Of a stretch of DNA of 35,611 bases, positions 1 to 7,944 are shown in pieces. The notes beneath the pieces were generated by a model, which was not told the origin of the DNA, did no database searches, and saw only the letters and a program-made list of their open reading frames with translations. Source of the DNA: Phocaeicola sp. (lineage in GTDB: Bacteria > Bacteroidota > Bacteroidia > Bacteroidales > Bacteroidaceae); assembly GCA_020026225.1 (NCBI GenBank), contig JAHHQU010000022.1, forward strand, positions 1 through 35,611, read 5' to 3'. Position 1 is the first letter of the stretch, and every line of letters starts with the position of its first letter. The position numbers and the translations under genes were made by a program.

Positions 1-3
1 ATT

Positions 4-78
4 CGGGGTGTAGCTCAGCCCGGTTAGAGTACGCGTCTGGGGGGCGTGTGGTCGGAAGTTCGAATCTTCTCACCCCGA
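4..78 (+). tRNA. tRNA-Pro (anticodon GGG)
   Basis: A complete cloverleaf can be folded by hand. The acceptor stem is CGGGGTG (4-10) with CACCCCG (71-77) and discriminator A78. The D stem is GCTC/GAGT, the anticodon stem is 32-36 with 44-48, and the anticodon GGG is at 39-41 after T38. The T stem is GGAAG/CTTCT around TTCGAAT. GGG reads proline CCC/CCU codons. No CCA is encoded at the 3' end, so it must be added after transcription. A Rho-independent terminator follows within 10 bases, so this tRNA ends its transcription unit. Anything upstream lies outside the window. Confidence 0.95.
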
Positions 79-87
79 CGAATTGTC

Positions 88-126
88 AAGCATTGATAAT
101 CAATCTGATTATTGATGCTTTTTTTG
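88..126 (+). terminator. Rho-independent terminator after tRNA-Pro
   Basis: A 15-bp stem (88-102 with 106-120, including G-U wobbles) with a 3-base loop is followed by a run of T at 119-125. It lies ten bases past the tRNA 3' end. Confidence 0.85.
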
Positions 127-280
127 TTTCTATACACCGGACTCATTTTTTCCCTGCATTCCCCGCTTCCAAGAACCGGCACAGCATTTTATTTCCCCTT
201 AACAACACCTTTCCGTAACGGACGTTGTATCTCCCACAGGAAAAAAGATGCCTTGATCTTTCGAATAAAACGACCTGTCA

Positions 281-312
281 TTTTATCGAATAAGATATAT
301 TGCGTACCTTTG
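281..312 (+). promoter_or_regulatory. Bacteroides-type promoter for the phospholipase D-like gene
   Basis: The -7 box TACCTTTG at 305-312 matches the Bacteroides consensus TAnnTTTG. A T-rich -33 element (TTTT, 281-284) sits 20 bases upstream. The predicted transcription start is near 319, giving a leader of only about 15 bases before the ATG at 335. The sequence CGAATAA occurs twice, 25 bases apart, across the -33 region. Confidence 0.65.
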
Positions 313-334
313 CTGCTTCGAAAACAAATTGAAT

Positions 335-1690
335 ATGAAAAAACTAGGTAACTGGATTTTAAATTTAATTGCATACCTCCTCTTCATTACCTTGCCTGGA
401 CATGTTTATGCATCTTCAACAGATGATGAGGACTTTAAAGAGAAAACAGATTCGGTAGTTCTTTCTACAGAGAAAACATTAACGGAATCAGGAATTCCTA
501 AAGATTATCAGCCATCAGACTCTATCTTTTCACTATTTCTCCATGAACGTTCCGTTCCTATCTTCAATAACAACAAAATCAAGTTGCTTCCTTCGGGACG
601 ACAGAAGTTTCAGAGTCTGTTTAAAGCCATAAAGCAAGCCAAGCACCACATCCATCTAGAATATTTCAACTTCCGCAGTGATTCTATCGCCAAAGAAGTC
701 TTTACTCTGTTGGCTGAAAAAGCAAAAGAAGGGGTAAAAGTGCGTGCCATGTTCGATGACTTCGGGAATATGTCCAACAACCGGCCGCTCCGTAAAGAGC
801 ATCTGAAAATGCTGAACGAAAGAGACATCGAAATCATCCGTTTTGACCCCATCAAATTTCCTTGGATTAACCACGCATTCCATCGCGACCACCAGAAAAT
901 CGTGGTCATCGACGGGAAAGTAGCTTACACCGGAGGAATGAACATTGCCGATTATTACATCAACGGACTTCCTGAACTGGGACCGTGGCGTGACATGCAT
1001 CTTCGCTTGGAGGGACCGGTGGTTTCTGCACTGCAACATGCATTTTTGAACGTTTGGAACAAAGAGACCAAACAAAACATTCATGGTGACATCTATTTCC
1101 CATATGAACAGGATTCCACCTGCAACCGCTTCGGACAGCAGGGCAACCGAGCCGCCATCGTACAACGTGTACCCCGAAAGACGGCCAACCTGATGCGCAA
1201 AGCCTACGTGAAGGCTATGGATGCAGCAGAACATCATATCCGCATCGTCACTCCCTACTTCACTCCCACCCGAAGCATACGACGGGGCATTTATCGGGCA
1301 CTGAAACGTGGAGTGAAAGTGGAAATCATGCTTTCTTCCAAATGTGACATTCCACTGACTCCCGATGCAGGATTCTACTTTGCCAACAAGTTCAGAAAAG
1401 CAGGAGCCCGTATCTTCATCTATAACGGTGGATTCCACCATACGAAGGTCATGACGGTAGACGACCGCTTCTGCACCGTGGGCAGTGCCAACCTGAACAG
1501 CCGAAGCATGTGCTTTGATTATGAAATCAATACGTTCATCTTCGACCTTCCTATCACTGCCGAACTTGACCAGATTTATCATACCGATAAACAAGACAGT
1601 GATATCATGACGAGAGATTTTTACAAGAAGCGTTCCAAATGGCGTCGTTTCGTCGGTTGGTTCGGTCATTTGCTGACTCCCGTCATCTGA
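335..1690 (+). CDS. Phospholipase D / cardiolipin synthase-like protein (HKD family), exported
   Basis: The product is about 451 residues with two HxKxxxxD motifs. The first is H186-K188-D193 (HQKIVVID) and the second H369-K371-D376 (HTKVMTVD). Each is followed by the GG/GSxN pattern of phosphatidyltransferase-type PLD enzymes. In this family the two motifs form one active site that moves phosphatidyl groups through a phospho-histidine, as in cardiolipin synthase. The N-terminus is a signal peptide ending near GHVYA, where classical cardiolipin synthases carry two membrane helices. The protein therefore probably works on the periplasmic side. The reading frame can be extended two codons to a TTG at 329, but I chose the ATG at 335, which sits just behind a good promoter. 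Cardiolipin synthesis is the first choice; a secreted phospholipase D cannot be excluded. Confidence 0.85.
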   Translation: MKKLGNWILNLIAYLLFITLPGHVYASSTDDEDFKEKTDSVVLSTEKTLTESGIPKDYQPSDSIFSLFLHERSVPIFNNNKIKLLPSGRQKFQSLFKAIKQAKHHIHLEYFNFRSDSIAKEVFTLLAEKAKEGVKVRAMFDDFGNMSNNRPLRKEHLKMLNERDIEIIRFDPIKFPWINHAFHRDHQKIVVIDGKVAYTGGMNIADYYINGLPELGPWRDMHLRLEGPVVSALQHAFLNVWNKETKQNIHGDIYFPYEQDSTCNRFGQQGNRAAIVQRVPRKTANLMRKAYVKAMDAAEHHIRIVTPYFTPTRSIRRGIYRALKRGVKVEIMLSSKCDIPLTPDAGFYFANKFRKAGARIFIYNGGFHHTKVMTVDDRFCTVGSANLNSRSMCFDYEINTFIFDLPITAELDQIYHTDKQDSDIMTRDFYKKRSKWRRFVGWFGHLLTPVI

Positions 1691-1720
1691 TTTTCCGTTG
1701 GGAGTATGACGAAAATCTAA

Positions 1721-1753
1721 GGATAAACCGATGGTTTGTCCTTTTTTTTTTTT
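1721..1753 (+). terminator. Rho-independent terminator of the PLD-like gene
   Basis: A 9-bp stem (GGATAAACC with GGTTTGTCC, one G-U pair) and a 3-base loop are followed by twelve consecutive T. It lies 30 bases after the stop codon. Confidence 0.85.
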
Positions 1754-1760
1754 ATATTTG
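1753..1760 (+). promoter_or_regulatory. Probable -7 box upstream of metF
   Basis: TATATTTG matches the Bacteroides -7 consensus and begins right at the end of the preceding terminator's T run. The nearest TTTG upstream (1735) is too close for ideal -33 spacing, so only the -7 element is convincing. Confidence 0.45.
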
Positions 1761-1802
1761 TCTCCATTATAATTGTGTAAAACAAAACTTGGAAATTGGA
1801 AA

Positions 1803-2756
1803 ATGAGTGTCATTGACCTAATAAATGCAGAGCCAAATACAGCATTCTCTTTTGAGATTCTTCCGCCCTTGAAAGGAACTGGAATCGGTCGTTTGTTGAA
1901 AGATATCGAAACGTTGCAACCTTATAACCCGAAATACATCAACATTACGACTCACCGCAGCGAATACATCTATCGCCCAAAGCCTAACGGAATGTTCTGC
2001 CGCAAACTGACTCGCCGCCGTCCGGGAACCGTTGCGGTGGCTGCTGCCATCAAGGCCAAATTCGGCATTACCGTTATTCCTCATATATTGTGCAGTGGAT
2101 ACACTCCCGAAGAAATCGAATATACGCTGATTGACCTCCAGTTTTTGGGCATTACTGACTTGCTGGTTCTCCGAGGCGACAAGGCCCCGCATCAGAAGTC
2201 TTTCGTACCTGAAGAAGGCGGACATAGTCATGCCATTGAACTGGAACAGCAAATCAACCGATACAATCAGGGCTTCTTCCATGACGGAGAAGAAATAGGC
2301 ACCTTGCCTGAAACCTTCCATTATGGTGTAGCTTGCTATCCGGAGAAACATGAAGAATCTCCAAACGAGGATAGAGACCTTTATTGGCTCAAGCAGAAAG
2401 TGGACGCAGGAGCTGAATATGCCGTGACACAGATGTTCTTCGACAATCAGAAGTATTTCAGATTCGTTGAACGGGCTCGTAAGGCAGGCATTACTGTCCC
2501 CATCATTCCAGGTATAAAGCCTTTCAGGACACTGAAACAGTTGAGCGTACTTCCACGTACCTTCAAGATTGACTTGCCGGAGGCTTTGGCATCCGAAGTC
2601 AGGGCGTGCAAGGACGATGAAGCCGCAGCCGAAATCGGAAAGGAATGGTGTATCAACCAATGTAGGGAACTCATCGCCCACGGCGTACCTAGCATTCATT
2701 TCTATACTTCCGGAGCTGTCAACACAATTGCAGAAATAGCCAAAGAGGTTTATTGA
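1803..2756 (+). CDS. metF: Methylenetetrahydrofolate reductase
   Basis: This 317-residue protein is a full-length MetF. It reduces 5,10-methylene-THF to 5-methyl-THF with FAD and supplies the methyl group for methionine synthesis. The family hallmarks are visible: the FSFEILPP start with the glutamate near the active site, the NITTHRS segment, the PHILCSGYTPEEIE strand, the LVLRGDK flavin loop and the QMFFDN element. An upstream TTG at 1773 would add ten residues; the ATG at 1803 fits the family start better. The next gene begins one base after this stop (TGA-G-ATG), so translation of the two is probably coupled. Confidence 0.93.
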   Translation: MSVIDLINAEPNTAFSFEILPPLKGTGIGRLLKDIETLQPYNPKYINITTHRSEYIYRPKPNGMFCRKLTRRRPGTVAVAAAIKAKFGITVIPHILCSGYTPEEIEYTLIDLQFLGITDLLVLRGDKAPHQKSFVPEEGGHSHAIELEQQINRYNQGFFHDGEEIGTLPETFHYGVACYPEKHEESPNEDRDLYWLKQKVDAGAEYAVTQMFFDNQKYFRFVERARKAGITVPIIPGIKPFRTLKQLSVLPRTFKIDLPEALASEVRACKDDEAAAEIGKEWCINQCRELIAHGVPSIHFYTSGAVNTIAEIAKEVY

Positions 2757-2757
2757 G

Positions 2758-3915
2758 ATGAATACTACATACACTAATTTTTCACATACAGGTTTTGCTT
2801 CGGTTATCGGTCAAGAAGCGCTGGCCCGCCACGTCATTTCCATCATGAACGAAGGGCGTTTGCCACATGCGCTGCTCATTTGCGGACCTTCCGGCTCGGG
2901 GAAACTGCCTTTTGCCATTGCTCTGGCAAGATATGTCTGCTGTACGAATCCTTCGTCTGAAGACTCTTGCGGACAGTGTTCCTCTTGCAGGATGGCGGAC
3001 AGATGGGAACATCCCGACATTCATTTCACCTTTCCGGTCATCCGACGGAAAGATGGAAAAGAAACCGTATCAGACGACTGGCTTCCGGAATGGAGACAGC
3101 GTATCAGCCGTTCACCGTACTTTTCATTGGACGACTGGAGCGAAGATATGGGTGACCCTAACAAGCAACCGATCATCTATAAGGCAGAAAGTCTGGAAAT
3201 CCAACGGAAACTGTCCTTGAAAGCTTCACAAGGAGGCTATAAGGTTTCCATCATCTGGCTGCCGGAGAAGATGAATGAAGAATGTGGCAACAAGTTGCTG
3301 AAACTGGTGGAAGAACCGCCTGCAAAGACGTTGTTCATCTTCGTAAGCGAAGAGCCAGAAAACATCCTGCCTACATTGGCGGGACGTATGCAACGCATCA
3401 ATCTCCACCCGATAGCGGAAGACAGGCTGGCCAACTACTTCATGGAACGAATGGGACTGACTCCTGCCGATGCCACCGACATCGCCCGCCGCTCAGAAGG
3501 TAGCCTGCTCAAGGCACTGCAGAACATCAGTCTGAGCGAAGAAGAGAAAGCTTGCTTTGAAAGTTTTACTACCTTGATGAGACAGGCTTGGAGACGAGAC
3601 ATCCGCTCCCTGAAAGATTGGAGCGACCAGATGGCGGGACGAGGCAGAGAAAGACAGAAGCATTTTCTGGCCTATGCCGCAAGAATGATTAGAGAAAGTT
3701 TTATGGCGAACTTCCACAATCCGGAACTGAACTACATGAACCGTGAAGAAGCACAGTTCACCGTTCGGTTTGCACCGTTTATCAACGAAAGGAACATTTC
3801 GGGCATAGACGCACTTCTGGAGGAAGCACAGTCACACATCATACAGAACGTGAACCCCAAAATGGTGTTTTTCGACCTTGCAGTACGAATGATTGTACTG
3901 ATAAAAAATGGATGA
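2758..3915 (+). CDS. holB: DNA polymerase III delta' subunit (clamp-loader AAA+ protein)
   Basis: The 385-residue product resembles the delta' subunit of the DnaX clamp loader, which opens and loads the beta sliding clamp. Residues 12-40 carry the VIGQE and LPHALLICGP pattern. A Walker A-like motif GPSGSGK lies at 43-49. Four cysteines spaced 9-3-3 (C62, C71, C74, C77) form the zinc module. The segment KMNEECGNKLLKLVEEP matches the conserved region where gamma and delta' proteins carry the KMN...LLK.LEEP motif. The retained P-loop is notable because delta' of E. coli does not hydrolyse ATP. The gene is one base behind metF and 42 bases ahead of ricT. Confidence 0.85.
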   Translation: MNTTYTNFSHTGFASVIGQEALARHVISIMNEGRLPHALLICGPSGSGKLPFAIALARYVCCTNPSSEDSCGQCSSCRMADRWEHPDIHFTFPVIRRKDGKETVSDDWLPEWRQRISRSPYFSLDDWSEDMGDPNKQPIIYKAESLEIQRKLSLKASQGGYKVSIIWLPEKMNEECGNKLLKLVEEPPAKTLFIFVSEEPENILPTLAGRMQRINLHPIAEDRLANYFMERMGLTPADATDIARRSEGSLLKALQNISLSEEEKACFESFTTLMRQAWRRDIRSLKDWSDQMAGRGRERQKHFLAYAARMIRESFMANFHNPELNYMNREEAQFTVRFAPFINERNISGIDALLEEAQSHIIQNVNPKMVFFDLAVRMIVLIKNG

Positions 3916-3957
3916 CACGTTCACTAATAATAAATTTAAATAACGAGTCCCCAAACT

Positions 3958-5784
3958 ATGGATAATAATTTTAAACTGAAAAACGGAAGCGGCTGCCTAT
4001 GCTGCCGCGGCTGTGGAAAACAGGACAACAAGCTGAATACTTACGACTGGCTTTCGGACATTCCGGGCAATGCGGAAGAACAGGATATGGTGGAAGTGCA
4101 GTTCAAAAATACACGAAAGGGGTATTATAAGAACAGCAACCATCTTCCACTCGAAAAAGGAGATATCGTGGCTGTTGAGGCGAGTCCTGGACATGATATA
4201 GGCACGGTCACTCTGACCGGACGTTTGGTTCCCCTGCAAATCAAGAAGGCTAATTTAAAGCCTGATACGGAAATCAAGCGCATCTACCGCAAAGCAAAAC
4301 CTGTAGATATCGAAAAATATGAAGAAGCCAAATCACGCGAACATGCTACCATGATCCGCTCACGTAAAATCGCTGAGGACTTGGGATTGCAGATGAAAAT
4401 CGGTGATGTGGAATATCAAGGCGATGGCAACAAAGCGATTTTCTACTATATCGCAGACGAACGTGTCGACTTCCGCCAGTTGATCAAAGTGCTGGCCGAA
4501 GCGTTCCGTGTACGTATCGAGATGAAACAGATCGGTGCACGCCAAGAAGCAGGACGTATCGGCGGTATCGGCCCATGCGGACGTGAATTGTGCTGTGCTA
4601 CGTGGATGAAGAACTTCATTTCGGTTTCTACAAGTGCCGCTCGTTTCCAAGACATCTCATTGAACCCACAGAAATTGGCGGGACAATGTGCCAAATTGAA
4701 ATGTTGCTTGAACTATGAGGTAGATGCTTATGTAGAGTGCTTGAAACGTTTGCCAAGCAAGGAAATCACTTTGGAGACTGCCGATGCCACTTATTATTAC
4801 TTCAAGGCGGATATCTTGGGAGGTAAAATTACTTATAGCACCGACAAGTGTTTCTTGGCGAACGAAGCGACCATCACGGCCCGCCGTGCATTTGAAATCA
4901 TCAACATGAACAAACGGGGAGAGAAACCTGCCAAATTGATTGATGAAAATGCTGCTGTGGAAGCTCCGTCTTCAAAAGACTTGGTGGAACAGGAAAGTCT
5001 GACCCGCTTTGACAAGAGCAAAAACAAGAAGAAGAAAACGAAAGGAAACGGACAGCCGGGAACCAGACCTGCCAACGATAAGAATAAGAACGGAAATAAT
5101 CGACCGGAAGATAGAGGTGAAAATGCGGGACAGCGTTCTTCTCAGCCAAATGGCAGAGGAAACGGTGAAGGACGCAGACCTCAAAACCAGGAAGGAGAAC
5201 AGCAGCCTCGTCCACAACGTCCGAATCGTCCGAACAAGAATGCCAACAAACGTCCGAATGGAAACCCTGAAGGTGAAAACAACTTGCCGAAAGAGGGAGG
5301 CATGAACAACGGCGAACAGCGTAAAGCCGATTCTCGTCCCAACAACAAGCAGCGTCCAAACGGAGAACAGCGTGCCAACAAGCAACGTCCGAATAATGGA
5401 GAAGCACGCCAGAACAACAAACAGCGTTCTAACAACGAGGACCAGACTGCTCCAAACGAACAGAAAGCGAATGGAGAACAGCGTCCACGCCCGGAACATC
5501 GACAGAGACCCAACAACGAAGGGAAACAAGCTCCTCAAGGAGAAGGCGGTGAAAAGAACGGAGAACGCAACAACGGAGGTCCACGCAACAACGAACAACG
5601 ACAGCGGCCAGAAAGACGGCAGCGACCGGATCAGCGCTCCAATGAGGGAAACAATCGTCCCAAACCAGAGCAGCATAAAGAAGAAGCAAACAAGCCCCAC
5701 AAACCGGTAGAAGCTCTTCCGCGTCCTAACAACAACCGCCCTGCGAATGTTCCTGCTGAAATTCCTAAAGAGAAAACTGAATAA
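3958..5784 (+). CDS. ricT: PSP1-domain protein RicT (YaaT-like) with a long low-complexity tail
   Basis: The 608-residue protein has three parts. Residues 1-30 hold a cysteine cluster C13, C15, C16, C19. Residues about 90-260 are a PSP1/YaaT core with the cysteine sets GPCGRELCC (C207, C212, C213) and C244, C249, C250. From about 355 to the end is a hydrophilic tail of Asn, Arg, Pro, Gln, Glu and Gly with recurring RPN, NNKQR and GEQR words. In Bacillus, RicT with RicA and RicF forms an Fe-S-bearing complex that affects RNase Y and phosphorelays; the conserved cysteines suggest the core also binds Fe-S here. No RicA or RicF homologue is visible nearby. The tail looks disordered and basic. The function in Bacteroidales is not established. 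Confidence 0.88.
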   Translation: MDNNFKLKNGSGCLCCRGCGKQDNKLNTYDWLSDIPGNAEEQDMVEVQFKNTRKGYYKNSNHLPLEKGDIVAVEASPGHDIGTVTLTGRLVPLQIKKANLKPDTEIKRIYRKAKPVDIEKYEEAKSREHATMIRSRKIAEDLGLQMKIGDVEYQGDGNKAIFYYIADERVDFRQLIKVLAEAFRVRIEMKQIGARQEAGRIGGIGPCGRELCCATWMKNFISVSTSAARFQDISLNPQKLAGQCAKLKCCLNYEVDAYVECLKRLPSKEITLETADATYYYFKADILGGKITYSTDKCFLANEATITARRAFEIINMNKRGEKPAKLIDENAAVEAPSSKDLVEQESLTRFDKSKNKKKKTKGNGQPGTRPANDKNKNGNNRPEDRGENAGQRSSQPNGRGNGEGRRPQNQEGEQQPRPQRPNRPNKNANKRPNGNPEGENNLPKEGGMNNGEQRKADSRPNNKQRPNGEQRANKQRPNNGEARQNNKQRSNNEDQTAPNEQKANGEQRPRPEHRQRPNNEGKQAPQGEGGEKNGERNNGGPRNNEQRQRPERRQRPDQRSNEGNNRPKPEQHKEEANKPHKPVEALPRPNNNRPANVPAEIPKEKTE

Positions 5785-5806
5785 TCAATCACTCTTCTAA
5801 ACTTAC

Positions 5807-5858
5807 ATCTGGAAGTTCCGTCAGCCATTGCAACTGACAGAGCTTCCAGATACTTTTA
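5807..5858 (+). terminator. Terminator or attenuator between ricT and gldH
   Basis: ATCTGGAAG (5807-5815) pairs with CTTCCAGAT (5843-5851). An inner GTCAG/CTGAC stem (5820-5824 with 5834-5838) lies across a 4x4 internal loop, and ACTTTTAATT follows. It ends only 19 bases before the gldH ATG, leaving no room for a full promoter downstream. gldH is therefore probably reached by read-through. Confidence 0.6.
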
Positions 5859-5869
5859 ATTAGCAATAT

Positions 5870-6493
5870 ATGAAAGCCATCCATTCTGTTCTGCTTTGTC
5901 TGTCGACAATTCTTTTACCTTTGCTGTACTCATGCCATCAAGAGGCTGTTTATGACAGCTATCAATCCCTGCCCAATAACGAATGGAAAAAGGAAGATAC
6001 TTTACGGTTTGTACTGCCGGAGCATCTGGAAGCGGTTACTTATAAGCTGGAAATTGGAATACGACACACCTGTGCATATCGTTACCGTGATTTGTGGCTG
6101 GAACTGACTCAATACGTTCCCGAAGAAGGAAAAGAAGCAGCCAACTGGAAAGAAAAGAAGGATACACTCCACCTGTATTTAGCGGATAAGAAAGGAAATT
6201 GGTTGGGAAAAGGAAGTACAAGCAGCTTCTACCAGCTGCTCGTAGCATGTGATTCGCTCCATCTCCCAGGGACAACATCTTGCCTTCAGTCATCGGATGA
6301 AAAAGCGGCCGACTATTCATCCTCCGCCAGAGGAGAATCGCCAAAGAGCAAGAAAAAATATACCTTTTTAGGGACAGAAAAAACTGTGGGTTGCGAATCA
6401 AGACACCTTCTCAAAATAGCTCATATCATGCAAGACAGCGTGCTGACTCATATCTCTGATATCGGCATACGCTTGACACCAGAACAACCTTAA
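5870..6493 (+). CDS. gldH: GldH-family lipoprotein
   Basis: The 207-residue product starts with a lipoprotein signal (LLPLLYSC, C22) and continues with YDSYQSLPNNEW, the YRDLWL segment and DTLHLYLADKKGNWLGKG, all typical of GldH. GldH is needed for gliding in Flavobacterium, where it belongs to a set of lipoproteins linked to type IX secretion and motility. It persists in non-gliding Bacteroides, where its role is unclear. The usual family end, a hydrophobic strand followed by MQDSVLTHISDIGIRL, is present. It is preceded by about 40 extra Ser/Lys-rich residues (roughly 137-177) that I do not expect from the family. The stop overlaps the stop of the convergent rodA by three bases within a shared TTAA. 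Confidence 0.8.
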   Translation: MKAIHSVLLCLSTILLPLLYSCHQEAVYDSYQSLPNNEWKKEDTLRFVLPEHLEAVTYKLEIGIRHTCAYRYRDLWLELTQYVPEEGKEAANWKEKKDTLHLYLADKKGNWLGKGSTSSFYQLLVACDSLHLPGTTSCLQSSDEKAADYSSSARGESPKSKKKYTFLGTEKTVGCESRHLLKIAHIMQDSVLTHISDIGIRLTPEQP

Positions 6494-7944
6494 GCACTTC
6501 TGGCAGCATCAATGCGCAGAAAGACAAACAGCAGGATGGTAAATCCCCACAACGAAGAACCTCCATAACTGAAAAATGGAAGAGGGATACCAATGACAGG
6601 AGTCAATCCGAGTACCATTCCGACATTGATGAACAGATGGAAGAAAAAGATACTTAATACACAATAACCGTAAACTCGTCCAAATCTGGATGTTTGCCGT
6701 TCAGCCAATGAGATGAGCCGCAATATCAGCAGAAGATACAGAATCAGCACTATGGATGAGCCCAAGAAGCCCTGCTCCTCTCCCACCGTACAGAAGATGA
6801 AGTCGGTATCTTGTTCCGGCACATATTTCAATTTGGTCTGTGTTCCGTTCAAAAAGCCTTTCCCCAACAGTCCTCCAGAACCAATGGCAATCTTGCTTTG
6901 ATTGACGTTGTACCCAGCTCCTGCCAAATCCTCCTTCATTCCTAAAAGAACCTCAATTCGCACTTTCTGATGCGGTTCAAGCAGGTTGTTGAATACATAA
7001 TCGGTAGAAAAGGAAAAGACGCAGGAACCGATGGCAAAAAGAATGATGTACAAAAAGTTCCGGATACGTTCACGCAGAAAATAGACGAAGAGCGTCACAA
7101 TCAATGCACCGATCATGACGGCTTGCAAATAAACGACGTTGAACGGGATGACATAGGTAGAGAACAGATAGCCCAGGAGAATCAAACTGGAGGATGCAAG
7201 GGCAATGTATTCTCCCAACTTCGGCACTTCGCGACAATAGACCTTTACCAGCACCGCCGAAAGCAATAGAATGATGCCGAATACGGCAAATTCTCCCCAA
7301 GGAGTCAGTTCATCGAACATCATCACATTGGAAAAACGAATTCCTACAATGAAATAGACCACTGCGCAGATACCTGAAAACAAGATGGATCCCGGCATTC
7401 CTTCCCGATAGAGCATCAAGAAGAACGAAGTGTACACTAAAGCGGAACCTGTTTCTCGCTGCAGCACGATGAGCAACATCGGAGTCAGTATCATGGCTAC
7501 TACCGTTACCACATTGCGTGTTCGAGACAGAGAGAACGTATATTCTCCCATGTATTTCGCTAAGGCTAAAGCCGTGCCGAACTTGGCAAACTCCGCCGGC
7601 TGGATACTGACAGGTCCCAATACAATCCATGAACGGGAGCCCTTGATTTCATGGGGATTGAAAATGGTACCGAAAAGCAGCAGCAGAAGAATTCCAAAAA
7701 TCAAATAAGCGTACGTATCATACAGACGGTTGTCGATGGCCAATATAATAGAAGCCAAAACCAAAGAACAGCCTATCCACATCAACTGCTTTCCTGCACG
7801 AGAAGTCAGGTCGAAGAAATTCGGGTCTCCATAATCATAGCTGGCACCGCAGATACTGAACCATCCGCAGATGACGAGTATGAGGTACAGCAGCACGGTC
7901 CACCAGTCCAAGCTTTTGAATATACTATCTTTCTTGTATGCCAT
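6490..7944 (-). CDS. rodA: RodA, peptidoglycan glycosyltransferase (SEDS family)
   Basis: The 484-residue protein has about ten hydrophobic spans. It carries SEDS signatures: GSRSWIVLGPVSIQPAEFAK (about 101-120), LQRETGSALVY, and the C-terminal TPVIGIPLPFFSYGGSS. RodA polymerises glycan strands during elongation together with class B PBP2. Its start (ATG at 7944) overlaps the end of mrdA by 20 bases, so the two partners are translationally linked. It is the last gene of the mreB-mreC-mreD-mrdA-rodA series and ends against the convergent gldH. Confidence 0.95.
   Translation of the reverse strand: MAYKKDSIFKSLDWWTVLLYLILVICGWFSICGASYDYGDPNFFDLTSRAGKQLMWIGCSLVLASIILAIDNRLYDTYAYLIFGILLLLLFGTIFNPHEIKGSRSWIVLGPVSIQPAEFAKFGTALALAKYMGEYTFSLSRTRNVVTVVAMILTPMLLIVLQRETGSALVYTSFFLMLYREGMPGSILFSGICAVVYFIVGIRFSNVMMFDELTPWGEFAVFGIILLLSAVLVKVYCREVPKLGEYIALASSSLILLGYLFSTYVIPFNVVYLQAVMIGALIVTLFVYFLRERIRNFLYIILFAIGSCVFSFSTDYVFNNLLEPHQKVRIEVLLGMKEDLAGAGYNVNQSKIAIGSGGLLGKGFLNGTQTKLKYVPEQDTDFIFCTVGEEQGFLGSSIVLILYLLLILRLISLAERQTSRFGRVYGYCVLSIFFFHLFINVGMVLGLTPVIGIPLPFFSYGGSSLWGFTILLFVFLRIDAARSA

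Noticed and set aside
112..351. 79-codon plus-strand frame after the tRNA
   Set aside because: It begins inside the tRNA terminator and overlaps the start of the next gene in another frame.
656..1813. 385-codon open frame on the minus strand
   Set aside because: It lies opposite the PLD-like gene, whose two HKD motifs are intact. The opposite frame has no recognisable domain, signal or promoter.
1818..2774. 318-codon open frame on the minus strand
   Set aside because: It mirrors metF almost base for base and encodes no recognisable protein; metF has full family motifs.
4972..5700. 242-codon minus-strand frame rich in Leu, Val, Phe and Ser
   Set aside because: It is the antisense of the repetitive ricT tail. 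The hydrophobic composition follows from the Asn/Arg/Glu codons on the other strand.
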